From Bacillota bacterium (GTDB lineage Bacteria > Bacillota > Desulfotomaculia > Desulfotomaculales > Desulfallaceae), in the NCBI GenBank assembly GCA_023439185.1, contig JAEXOR010000049.1, forward strand, positions 1-64,000: a stretch of DNA of 64,000 bases, read 5' to 3'. This document shows positions 9,470 through 16,844 of this stretch, piece after piece (the first letter of the stretch is position 1; each line of letters begins with the position of its first letter). The notes beneath the pieces are model-generated. The model was given only the letters and a program-made list of their open reading frames with translations, did no database searches and was not told where the DNA came from. The translations under genes and the position numbers were made by a program.

Positions 9470-9527
9470 AAAGACAGCGCTTTATTCCGTAAACCTGCAG
9501 TTCCAAATATCGATAACCCAAAGGTAA
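9435..9527 (+). pseudogene. Truncated ABC ATPase (second cassette)
   Basis: An ATG at 9435, preceded by GAGG and overlapping the end of the copy 2 permease by 35 nt, opens a 30-codon frame ending TAA at 9525-9527. The translation begins MSAVKNLSKSFKKTALYSVN, which lines up with the first residues of the ATPase at 5718 (LTVKNLNKSYGRKKVLHSID). Similarity ends before Walker A, and an unrelated antitoxin-like remnant follows within 13 nt. It is therefore the 5' stub of a duplicated ATPase gene that has lost its catalytic parts. Confidence 0.8.
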
Positions 9528-9539
9528 GGCGGTGATAGT

Positions 9540-9605
9540 GTGGGGGAAGTAACCATCTCCAGTAAATTTCAAATTGTCATTCCCAGAGAAGTGAGAAAAC
9601 AATAG
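9540..9605 (+). pseudogene. AbrB/SpoVT-type antitoxin remnant (N-terminal DNA-binding strand only)
   Basis: GTG at 9540 opens a 21-codon frame. Its 'VTISSKFQIVIPREVRKQ' is the conserved start of AbrB/MazE-like DNA-binding domains (typically 'ISSKGQIVIPKEVRKKL'), but a TAG follows at once, so the rest of the swapped-hairpin fold and any partner toxin are missing. It sits exactly where the second-cassette ATPase breaks off, marking a recombination or deletion joint. Confidence 0.7.
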
Positions 9606-9659
9606 CAAGTGTTATGATAAGCTAACGCTAGGAAATCACGCCAGGAAAGGTAAATAAAA

Positions 9660-10136
9660 ATGCACTTTGAAAAGTCTAGAAACATTTGGATTAAACAACT
9701 GTTGAAAAGCCTGGATGAGCATGTTGACGAATCCACCCGCCAAAAGATCATGGCCTTTTGTGGTGAAACATGCCCATTCACCCACCTCCCGGACGATAGA
9801 CTCAAAGAAATAAAAAGGAACTCGCCAAGTGAAGAGGCGTTCCTTGAAAGCCTTTGCATGCAATGGCGACTCCAAAATGAAAACGGAGAGTATTTCGTTG
9901 TTTTTGATCAATGTTACTGCCCGCTGGTCAACGAGGATATTCAGGACGTTTCTCAAACACTATGCTATTGCACACTCGGCAATCTTAAACGAAAATTTGC
10001 CATCGGACTGGAGCGCAAGGTTAATGTACGCATGGAAAAATCCATTTTGGCCGGAGACAATGAGTGCCGTTTTCATATTCAATTTATAGCAGTATCTATA
10101 ACGGACTTAGCGTCTTCAAGTGATTCGGCGGTGTAA
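9660..10136 (+). CDS. L-2-amino-thiazoline-4-carboxylate hydrolase-like protein, 3' end replaced at an Rpn insertion
   Basis: 158 residues as read, with a plausible start at ATG 9660 preceded by GGAAAGG. The Cys-containing motifs 'MAFCGETCPFTHLPDD', 'VVFDQCYCPL', 'LCYCTLGNLKRKF' and 'GDNECRFHI' are those of the small hydrolase/V4R-like family around ATC hydrolase; the last is the usual near-C-terminal signature. After HIQF the frame runs into sequence complementary to the end of the Rpn gene, so the last 16 residues are not native. The original ending (HIQLKNIAAE, stop) appears to survive at 11094-11168. The protein may still fold, because only the tail is altered. The biochemical role is not known here. 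Confidence 0.65.
   Translation: MHFEKSRNIWIKQLLKSLDEHVDESTRQKIMAFCGETCPFTHLPDDRLKEIKRNSPSEEAFLESLCMQWRLQNENGEYFVVFDQCYCPLVNEDIQDVSQTLCYCTLGNLKRKFAIGLERKVNVRMEKSILAGDNECRFHIQFIAVSITDLASSSDSAV
10032..10084 (+). repeat. 53-bp direct repeat, left copy
   Basis: Matches 11094-11146 with two mismatches. It encodes the 'EKSILAGDNECRFHIQ' segment of the hydrolase-like gene. The two copies bracket the Rpn-family nuclease gene, one overlapping its 3' end. Confidence 0.9.
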
Positions 10137-10990
10137 ATCTTATTGATGATCCTGTCCAAGATCTCCAACTTGCTGATTGACCTTACCTTTCTTTGTAAAT
10201 CATTTGAGGCCTTTCCAAACCTTGCATCAAGGAACTTGCAAACAGCGTCGGTTTTGCCCTCTGCTTTTGCACCGGCGATCATGGAGATTTCATCCCTGAC
10301 GGCTTTTTCCCTGAGCTCGTACAATCTGCGCTCTTTCTTGTTTTTTAAGAAAATCTGCTCAATAGTCAGAGCTTTACGAATTCCGGGGTTACCCATGGCG
10401 ATTTCCTCCATTTCTTCTCCCTGGATATTGTTAAAATAAAGCAGCCATTCCTCCAAGGCATTTTTAGGCTTGTGCTTCAGATCAGTTGTTTTCTTCAGTT
10501 CCAGAAAATGAATTTCCAGGTTATCGTTTAACAATCCGCCTGTTTGCTCTTCTCTGATACGAAAAGTATAGTGGTATTTGCCGGTATCCTTAAACCAGTT
10601 AAAGTCCAGAATGTTGATGGTGATGGTTTTTCTGAGATGTATAAAGTCTTCACCGCTGCCCAGTTGCCCGTAATAGAGCCCGGCCCAATAAAATAGGGTT
10701 CTTTTATCAATATTGTATTTGTTTACCACTTGTATTTCAATGTTCACCAATGCCCCAATTGCTGTTTGAGCCAGGATATCAAGCCTGGCGGCTTTATCCA
10801 GCAAGTACTTTGGATCAAGCTCCCGATCCAGCAGTTCCACAGAAGTTAATTCCTGCCCCGGTGCGGGTCTCAGCACGGCATTAAGAAAACCGATCAGCGC
10901 TTCTTTGCCTTCGTCCGACCCGAAGATCCTTTTGAACAAGTAATCGTTGGTCCGGTTGATTCTTCTTAGTTCTGTCAAAACCGGCGGCAC
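10079..10990 (-). CDS. Rpn-family recombination-promoting nuclease / putative transposase (PD-(D/E)XK)
   Basis: 303 residues, the usual size for this family. The N-terminus 'INRTNDYLFKRIFGSDEGKEALIGFLN' and the core 'KAARLDILAQT...ALVNIEIQV' (Asp, then ExQ) match the PD-(D/E)XK nuclease of Rpn/PDDEXK_2 proteins. A charged C-terminal helical region follows. In E. coli, RpnA-type proteins raise RecA-independent recombination. The GTG start at 10990 touches a GGAGGGG site; the in-frame TTG at codon 5 has better spacing and may be the true start. The gene lies antisense between two copies of a hydrolase gene fragment and its stop codon falls inside the left repeat. Confidence 0.9.
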   Translation of the reverse strand: MPPVLTELRRINRTNDYLFKRIFGSDEGKEALIGFLNAVLRPAPGQELTSVELLDRELDPKYLLDKAARLDILAQTAIGALVNIEIQVVNKYNIDKRTLFYWAGLYYGQLGSGEDFIHLRKTITINILDFNWFKDTGKYHYTFRIREEQTGGLLNDNLEIHFLELKKTTDLKHKPKNALEEWLLYFNNIQGEEMEEIAMGNPGIRKALTIEQIFLKNKKERRLYELREKAVRDEISMIAGAKAEGKTDAVCKFLDARFGKASNDLQRKVRSISKLEILDRIINKIYTAESLEDAKSVIDTAIN

Positions 10991-11075
10991 CCCCTCCGGC
11001 AGGTTCTATCAGCCTTATTATACCAGATTTGAAAGGCAAGCTAAACATATTCCTGTCTTCCTCTTCATTATCAAG

Positions 11076-11168
11076 CCTTTCACCCACCTCCCAATGGGAA
11101 AATCCATTCTGGCCGGAGACAATGAGTGCCGTTTTCATATTCAATTAAAAAACATTGCTGCAGAATAG
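11076..11168 (+). pseudogene. Internally deleted copy of the hydrolase-like gene, carrying the original C-terminus
   Basis: Reading plus strand, PFTHLP is joined directly to MGKSILAGDNECRFHIQLKN and then IAAE and TAG at 11166. In the gene at 9660 the same two segments are separated by about 80 codons. This copy has therefore lost that middle part but keeps the natural end, which the left copy lost. It has no start codon or ribosome site of its own. Confidence 0.75.
11094..11146 (+). repeat. 53-bp direct repeat, right copy
   Basis: Right-hand partner of 10032-10084 (two mismatches). Upstream at 11078-11091 a further short match to 9777-9790 (ttcacccacctccc) shows that the homology is to the hydrolase gene and not to a transposon end. 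Confidence 0.85.
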
Positions 11169-11199
11169 AAATTTCTATTGCCCGGTACGGTCGATTATC

Positions 11200-12879
11200 T
11201 CATCCGTCTATTTCATTTAGTACTTCTATAACTCCTTCATATATCGCTTGCGCCGCCTTGGCACTGGATTCTTCCGTCATCAGCTTTTCCCGGTCCGATT
11301 CATTGGTGATATAGGTTACCTCAGTTAAAACCGCAGGCATGTTCACCTGTTTCAAGATCTTAAAATCGGCACTACTTATTCCCAGGTCTTTGGTGCCAAG
11401 TTGCTCGACCAGTTTCAATTGGATGGTTTGCGCTGCTTTTTCTCCGGTAATCCCGCCATCGGCTTCATTACCAGAATAATAATAAGTCCTGGTTCCATTT
11501 ATTGCACTATCGGGATGCATATTATTATGAACACTGACCAACAAAGCGGCATCATAACCATTTGCAAATTCGATTCGGTTTTCCAGTTCCGCTGTGCTGT
11601 CGTCCTGACGGGTCATCAATACCTTTATGCCTGATTTTTTCAGCATATCAGACAGCAAAAGCGATATTTCCAGATTGGAATCCTTTTCCACAACCTCAAC
11701 TAATTCTGGATCAGAAGTGTCAAAGGGATATGTACCTCCCCAATCATTTCCGCCATGTCCGGGATCAATGATTACCATCATATCCCGCATATTTTCATTA
11801 ACTGCGCTATCCAAATCGCTTCCAGGAGCATTGCCATTGGCAATGGTAAAAGTTAGAGCCCCGACAATGATCAGGCTAAGAATAGCAAGAGCCGACAGTC
11901 TGTAGGAACCTTTCTTAAACATTTTTAACATCGTGATTCTCCTCTCCATCTGCTTATTGGTTTCAGTAAAACCAGCCAGGTTTAATGGTATGGGACGACT
12001 AGAGAATAAACTGGCCAGTTTAATCAGTGTATTACCGTAAGGGATTACTGCGGACTCGCCCAGTGTCTCCATTACATAAGCGTCCGTGGCAATCTCCCTG
12101 TCATATCTCATCTCCCTGACCGCCAGCCATACGAGAGGGTTAAACCAGTGCAGCATGGCAGCCATTGCTGTGCACAAACTGCAGATGAGATCTTTTCTCT
12201 TGTAATGAGCCAGTTCATGCAGCAGTACGTGTTCCAACTGCTGACGATTAATTTGGCTGCAAATGTCCCCGGGCAAATAGATACTTGGATTAAATATCCC
12301 GGCGATACAGGGACTGCGAAAATATGCATCCATATACAGGGGAATATCCTTTTTAATGCCCAATCTTACACAACACTGCTGCATTAGTTCGGTAATCTGA
12401 GGATCATAAACTCTTGCGAATTTTCTGCTGCGGCATTTGAATCTAATAATCATAGTTGCAGCAAATAAAGCTATGGCCGCAACCCCGGTCAGCCAGACTA
12501 TACCGAGTAAGCCCGGGTTCCAGAGGGAGTAAGCTCCAGTTTTCTCTTTGTTGTAGTACTCTCCGTCTGATACCTGGAACTCATTGTTATTCAGAATTAC
12601 TGTTCCGGTATCACCATCTGCCTGACTGCTGATATACTCCTGGGAATAATAATTAAATATTGAGGATGCTTCAGGAAAAATACTGGTAATGCTATATGGG
12701 CTTTCAATTTCGAATGGTATCATCAGCCTGATCAAAACCAAAAGCCACATCATATGATATACTCTGTCTGACAGACGATTGGGCAAACACTTCTTGACGC
12801 TCAATAACAGTATGATGATGATGCCGGCAATCAAAGAAGAATACAAAACATGAGCAAATATAATATTAAGCAGCTCCAT
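11200..12879 (-). CDS. BlaR1-like M56 membrane peptidase fused to N-acetylmuramoyl-L-alanine amidase
   Basis: 559 residues from the ATG at 12879, chosen because GGGGGG lies 10 nt upstream; the longer frame would need a TTG inside that site. N-terminal membrane helices (about 8-28, 39-55, 125-145), then an M56 metallopeptidase with zinc motif HELAHYKRKD (about 225) and a helix after it. A further helix near 330 leads to an external Amidase_3 domain: 'VIIDPGHGGNDWG' (first His), 'NLEISLLL' (Glu ligand), 'SVHNNMHP' (second His) and 'LTEVTYITN' (catalytic Glu), all intact. Classical BlaR1/MecR1 instead carry a penicillin-binding domain at this end. It lies 46 nt after a BlaI-type repressor gene, so it is probably a cell-wall-responsive sensor and protease whose ectodomain hydrolyses or senses peptidoglycan. 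Confidence 0.9.
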   Translation of the reverse strand: MELLNIIFAHVLYSSLIAGIIIILLLSVKKCLPNRLSDRVYHMMWLLVLIRLMIPFEIESPYSITSIFPEASSIFNYYSQEYISSQADGDTGTVILNNNEFQVSDGEYYNKEKTGAYSLWNPGLLGIVWLTGVAAIALFAATMIIRFKCRSRKFARVYDPQITELMQQCCVRLGIKKDIPLYMDAYFRSPCIAGIFNPSIYLPGDICSQINRQQLEHVLLHELAHYKRKDLICSLCTAMAAMLHWFNPLVWLAVREMRYDREIATDAYVMETLGESAVIPYGNTLIKLASLFSSRPIPLNLAGFTETNKQMERRITMLKMFKKGSYRLSALAILSLIIVGALTFTIANGNAPGSDLDSAVNENMRDMMVIIDPGHGGNDWGGTYPFDTSDPELVEVVEKDSNLEISLLLSDMLKKSGIKVLMTRQDDSTAELENRIEFANGYDAALLVSVHNNMHPDSAINGTRTYYYSGNEADGGITGEKAAQTIQLKLVEQLGTKDLGISSADFKILKQVNMPAVLTEVTYITNESDREKLMTEESSAKAAQAIYEGVIEVLNEIDG

Positions 12880-12925
12880 TGATGGATATCCCCCCAACTC
12901 TTGAACTTGCCTGGAGCACTAACAG

Positions 12926-13300
12926 CTACTTACGTTTTTTGCCTTCCAACAGGTTTTGAAGCTTGGCAATTTCCTCTTCTGACAAAACCTTTTCCTCAAT
13001 AAAGTTGGCAAAAAGCATCGCCGCCGCGCCGTCGTAAACCCTTTCAATAAAATTTTTACTTTCAATCAGTATACATTCTTTTTCAGATATGGCTGGATAG
13101 TACATATAGCTGCGGCCGGTTTTTTCATGCCCCAGTGCGCCTTTTTTCAGCAGTCTGTTGATAAATGTTTTTATGGTTTGGGGTGACCAGTCCGTTTTTT
13201 CAGACAGAGAGACGATTATTTCTTCAGCTGTTAGCGGGTTGCTCTTCCATATGACCTTCATAACCTCCCATTCTGAGTCGGATATCCTGGGAATACTCAA
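12926..13300 (-). CDS. BlaI/MecI/CopY-family transcriptional repressor
   Basis: 124 residues. Winged-helix domain with the family phrases 'ISDSEWEVMKVIWKSNPLTA', 'WSPQTIKTFINRLLKKGAL' and 'YMYYPAISEKE', then a dimerisation region 'VYDGAAAMLFANFIEEKVLSEEEI'. The start is TTG at 13300 with AAAGGAGGG 6 nt upstream. It is the first gene of the operon with the BlaR1-amidase fusion; in this family the M56 partner cleaves the repressor. Two operator-like boxes lie in its promoter (13323-13364). Confidence 0.93.
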   Translation of the reverse strand: MSIPRISDSEWEVMKVIWKSNPLTAEEIIVSLSEKTDWSPQTIKTFINRLLKKGALGHEKTGRSYMYYPAISEKECILIESKNFIERVYDGAAAMLFANFIEEKVLSEEEIAKLQNLLEGKKRK

Positions 13301-13322
13301 GATGCTCCCTCCTTTGTCTATT

Positions 13323-13364
13323 GATTACAGTTGTAAACCCTTGTTTTAGTTTACAACTGTAATC
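13323..13364. promoter_or_regulatory. Paired BlaI-type operator boxes
   Basis: A perfect 16-bp inverted repeat (13323-13338 / 13349-13364, 10-nt spacer). Each arm contains TACA-gt/ac-TGTA, the TACA-NN-TGTA core bound by BlaI/MecI-type repressors. One box lies between the predicted -35 and -10 of the repressor promoter, the other just downstream, as expected for autorepression. Confidence 0.85.
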
Positions 13365-13376
13365 ATAAAAGGTCAA
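13348..13376 (-). promoter_or_regulatory. Predicted sigma-A promoter of the blaI-like operon
   Basis: On the complement, TTGACC (13376-13371), 17-nt spacer, TAAACT (13353-13348). It overlaps the operator box at 13349-13364. Confidence 0.6.
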
Positions 13377-13501
13377 GCTTAATGGTGGATTTTTTTATGT
13401 TAGCAGTTTACGAAAATAAAAATTATGACAATAATCATTGATAAAATGTTAATGATACCTTACATTATAAATAGACAGTATTGCAAAAGAGGTTGTCTTA
13501 C

Positions 13502-13711
13502 ATGCTACAAAACCGGGTCAAAGAATTAAGAGCAAGACATAATTACAACCAGTCTGAATTAGGAAAATTGGTCGGGGTGACTCGCCAGACAATTGGCATG
13601 ATTGAAAAAGGAGACTATGCACCTTCGGTCACTTTGGCGCTCAAAATTTCGAAAGCATTTCAAGTGACTTTAGAGGAAGTTTTTTGGCTGGAAGAGGAGG
13701 AAAAACGATGA
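13502..13711 (+). CDS. Small XRE-family HTH regulator
   Basis: 69 residues from the ATG at 13502, with AAAGAGG 9 nt upstream; a TTG at 13481 would lie before that site. It is almost entirely one Cro/CI-type helix-turn-helix: 'NRVKELRARHNYNQSELGKLVGVTRQTIGMIEKG', ending 'ISKAFQVTLEEVFWLEEEEKR'. Such 65-70-residue regulators usually sit in front of a small membrane protein gene, as here (ATGA overlap with the next gene). Probably an autoregulator. Confidence 0.9.
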   Translation: MLQNRVKELRARHNYNQSELGKLVGVTRQTIGMIEKGDYAPSVTLALKISKAFQVTLEEVFWLEEEEKR

Positions 13712-14136
13712 TTGAACGGTTTTTACGCTCACCATTTACGATGGGCTTATTTTTAATCGGGGTAGGGTTTATTGCATTTGGCATGCTGACTGAAAAAAAC
13801 GGATATCCTTTTCTATTCATGATAATTGGTTTTGCTTTGCTTGCAATAACTTATTGGGGATTGATAATTTATTACAATTATCAATCCCCTGATAAAAAAA
13901 TTCCCATTTTTACCTATATTCCTTATGAGCCGAAAGAGGAAGATGAGGGGCATCAATACATTACGTATCGTGCATGTAGAAAAGTATATATTTATTATTA
14001 TTTTGCCATCCCTTTTGCAATCGTACTCATTGCTATTTTTAGGGATATTGAATGGCTACCTGTTTTTTTATTGGTAGGATTAGGGCTGGGTCAATATTTT
14101 ACTTATTGGTCGGAAATTAAAAAGCTGCGCGATTAG
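13708..14136 (+). CDS. Small four-helix membrane protein partnered with the XRE regulator
   Basis: 142 residues from the ATG at 13708, which overlaps the regulator stop (ATGA) and has GGAGG upstream. Helices at about 10-27, 33-53, 92-110 and 115-133. Two loops carry 'PDKKIPIFTYIPYEPKEEDEG'. No family recognised with confidence; similar small membrane proteins follow XRE genes in many Firmicutes. Role unknown. Confidence 0.7.
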   Translation: MIERFLRSPFTMGLFLIGVGFIAFGMLTEKNGYPFLFMIIGFALLAITYWGLIIYYNYQSPDKKIPIFTYIPYEPKEEDEGHQYITYRACRKVYIYYYFAIPFAIVLIAIFRDIEWLPVFLLVGLGLGQYFTYWSEIKKLRD

Positions 14137-14170
14137 AGTAATTAAAATTGTAATGCAAAGAGGCGATGTA

Positions 14171-14707
14171 ATGTTTGTACCATATTTACTGGTTTTCGTA
14201 TTAGCTGCCATTCCATTAATTGAATTGATTGCTGTAGTCCCATTAGCGATAATTGGCGGGTTGTCGCCAGTACCCGTCGCTATAATAGGATTCTTAGGAA
14301 ATGCATTGACAGTTATGCTGGTTATTTTTTTTGTTGATCGAGTAAGGGAATGGGTGGGGGCAAGAAAACGGAGGCGTATTGGTGAGAGAGAGCAAGTTGG
14401 AGAAGAGCTTCAGAACAATGAAGAAGTGATCAGGGAACAAGACTCCAAAAAGGAAAAACGGGCCAGGATTCTTTTTGAAAAATATGGTTTGCCTGGATTA
14501 ACGGTTTTCGGTCCGCTTCTCATAGGTTCCCACATTACCGCCTTTATGGGCATGAGCTTTGGTTTCAAAAGCCGCTTGGTATCCGGTTGGATGCTTGCCA
14601 GTTTAGGATTGTGGACAATTGTATCTGCTGTCGCGACCAATTACGGGGTAACCTTTTTTGCTCCGCATGTGGAAGAAAACGGATTCCTTATTCGCCTATT
14701 TCAGTAG
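14171..14707 (+). CDS. Small multidrug export-like membrane protein (PF06695 type)
   Basis: 178 residues from the ATG at 14171, with AAAGAGG 7 nt upstream; a start at 14153 would lie before that site. Helices at the N-terminus (PYLLVFVLAAIPLIELIAVV, GGLSPVPVAIIGFLGNAL), a charged cytoplasmic loop rich in R/E/K, and a second half with 'FEKYGLPGLTVFGPLLIGSHITAF' and two more helices. The 'IPLIELIAVVPLAI' and 'G.P.LTVFGP..IGSH' patterns match the Sm_multidrug_ex family, whose substrates are poorly defined. Confidence 0.8.
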   Translation: MFVPYLLVFVLAAIPLIELIAVVPLAIIGGLSPVPVAIIGFLGNALTVMLVIFFVDRVREWVGARKRRRIGEREQVGEELQNNEEVIREQDSKKEKRARILFEKYGLPGLTVFGPLLIGSHITAFMGMSFGFKSRLVSGWMLASLGLWTIVSAVATNYGVTFFAPHVEENGFLIRLFQ

Positions 14708-14816
14708 CGCCAGGCTGCCGCCGTTGGCATACCTTATTTTGCCCCAAGGAAACAAAATGAATATGGAATGCGTCTATAGCTTAGCTGAGCTTTTGGAAAG
14801 AGAGGTAAATTTATTT

Positions 14817-16808
14817 ATGAAGTTTGAGAACCAGATTATTTTTTTAAAAGTATGGGCAATTGTTTGCTTAACTATTTTATTGGTAATGATACTCAACGGA
14901 ATGAAGGGCGCCGGTGTACATATGGCTTTCCAATTACGCCCCCCGGTCGCTTTGGCCGGTGAAACAACGGAAATTCCGGAACAATTGGAGAACGAAGCCA
15001 AGCTCCGGCAGGCCATTGACCTGGTCACCTCTATGCGCAAGGATTTTCCCAAGGAGAACGGAACCAGGGAAGTGTGGGTAAAAACCGGCGGCAAGCTGGG
15101 AAATGTAAGATGTATTCTGGAAACGAAGGGTGTGCCGAAGGGTGCGGAACAATATGAGGTGACGTTGACCAAAAAATGGGATGTAACGGTCAACGCAGTG
15201 CAGCCGGTAAGTTATTGGAAATATAAGGTGACCGGAGAGCGGGTGGAATTGGTAGAGTTTCTGAATAATGACGATGCGGTTATGACCATGAATACGGCCA
15301 AAATGGTGGAACTGTACTCCGAAGCGGCCACAGCCGCAGAAAAAATACAGCTGATTACTCTGGAAGCCCGCTGGGCCATACCACGATTAACGGGTGCCGA
15401 AAGGGATGAACTGATCAACTGGCTGGAAGATCTGTCCCGGAATGATGATGACGGGGCGGTGAGGCAGGCGGCCCTTGGCGTACTTTATCAAATCGGGAGT
15501 AAAGATGCGTTATCCCGTTTGGTGCGGGAAGTAGAAGCAAACGGCGTGGCCTGGGAAGGCAGGATTCCGGATTTCGGCGTGGATTGGCAGTTGCTATATG
15601 AAATTTATCAAAATTACCCCGCCAGCTACTTGGCCCGGGGCATAGCGGCCTACGAAAAAGTGCGGGGCAAACCTTACTTTGCCATCACAAGGGCCGCCGG
15701 GGAAGAGGACCCCTATGTCCGGACGCCCGGTTATGAGCATGGTGATCAGCAGTATGATCCGGACGGGGAAATCCCCGGTTGGGAAAGCTTTTTAAAAGAG
15801 TTTTCCGGACATCCCGCTGCGGACGATGCGGCTTACCGGCTGGCCCGCTGCTACGAAATAAAGGGACGTTGGCAGGATGCTCTTCAAACCCTGCAGGAGG
15901 CTCTGAGTCTCCCCGACGGTGACATACGCTATCACGTAACCGGGCGCATCACTTACATACTGGATGTGCGCATGACGGGCAGCCGGTTGGCGGAACTGTC
16001 CGCCGGAGAACCTGAGCCGGTGATTCAGCAAATGTCCCGATACAGCCTGGCGGTTAAAACCCTTAGAAATGAAGAATACCGGAAGGCGGCCGGCATGCTG
16101 GCAGACTTCCGGGCTGATTTGCAGTCCGGCGCCGTCTCCCAAAGTCTGCCCCCTTTTATATCCGCCGGAACCATTAGGGGAGTTGAATACGATTTTACCG
16201 GAGCGGTCGAAAAACAACTGGAGCAGGCCGAAAAACTGGCGGATTTGCAGGAAGCCCGGGAGAAGTCCCAAGATCCCGCGGACCTGTACAATCTGGCCGC
16301 CGCCATATTCCACGACCAAAGCATTTACTACAATCACCTTTGGGCCGGCAACCGCCAGTATTTCAACTGGATGGGATACATTTTGGACTCTTATTACAGT
16401 GGTGAAGACAAGGGTCCGGCGGAAATGGCCGGGTTTGCCCGGGAAATGATCAACTACTGTCACAGCGCGCGGCTATTTGAAGAGGTTTACGAAAATCCTG
16501 CAGCAGCCTCCGAATTAAAGGCCAAGGCATTGTTTTCCCTGGGCTTGAGCCAACTGGGCATTTACAACTGGGGCGAGGATGCTTTTGCCGCCTTTGACCG
16601 GGAAGAATTAAAGGAAGAGATTATCAATACCTTCGAAAAGTTTGTGCAGGAGTTTCCCACCAGCACCATGGCCGACGACGCCCTCTTGGTCCTGGCCGAC
16701 CTCAGCGGCCGGCGGGATTACCTGAACCGGATATTCAGTAACTATCCCCAAGGCGATGCTGTCCCCAAGGCGGAAACTCTGCTGGAGAAAATGCGCTCGC
16801 CACTATGA
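14817..16808 (+). CDS. Membrane-anchored TPR/HEAT-like repeat protein
   Basis: 663 residues from the ATG at 14817, chosen for GAGAGG about 11 nt upstream and because residue 1 directly precedes the single N-terminal helix (IIFLKVWAIVCLTILLVMIL). The upstream extension overlaps the previous gene. The soluble part has a beta-rich start, a HEAT-like stretch ('DDGAVRQAALGVLYQIGSKDALSRL') and C-terminal TPR-like units ('DDAAYRLARCYEIKGRWQDALQTL', 'EKFVQEFPTSTMADDALLVLADL'). The domain should lie outside the membrane and serve in protein contacts. No specific function can be given. Confidence 0.7.
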   Translation: MKFENQIIFLKVWAIVCLTILLVMILNGMKGAGVHMAFQLRPPVALAGETTEIPEQLENEAKLRQAIDLVTSMRKDFPKENGTREVWVKTGGKLGNVRCILETKGVPKGAEQYEVTLTKKWDVTVNAVQPVSYWKYKVTGERVELVEFLNNDDAVMTMNTAKMVELYSEAATAAEKIQLITLEARWAIPRLTGAERDELINWLEDLSRNDDDGAVRQAALGVLYQIGSKDALSRLVREVEANGVAWEGRIPDFGVDWQLLYEIYQNYPASYLARGIAAYEKVRGKPYFAITRAAGEEDPYVRTPGYEHGDQQYDPDGEIPGWESFLKEFSGHPAADDAAYRLARCYEIKGRWQDALQTLQEALSLPDGDIRYHVTGRITYILDVRMTGSRLAELSAGEPEPVIQQMSRYSLAVKTLRNEEYRKAAGMLADFRADLQSGAVSQSLPPFISAGTIRGVEYDFTGAVEKQLEQAEKLADLQEAREKSQDPADLYNLAAAIFHDQSIYYNHLWAGNRQYFNWMGYILDSYYSGEDKGPAEMAGFAREMINYCHSARLFEEVYENPAAASELKAKALFSLGLSQLGIYNWGEDAFAAFDREELKEEIINTFEKFVQEFPTSTMADDALLVLADLSGRRDYLNRIFSNYPQGDAVPKAETLLEKMRSPL

Positions 16809-16844
16809 CATTTCTGTGCATATAAGCTACAGGAGGTTTTTTAA

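Noticed and set aside
10079..11168. Rpn gene as a classical insertion sequence with inverted ends
   Set aside because: No terminal inverted repeats were seen; the flanking similarity is a direct repeat of coding sequence from the hydrolase-like gene.
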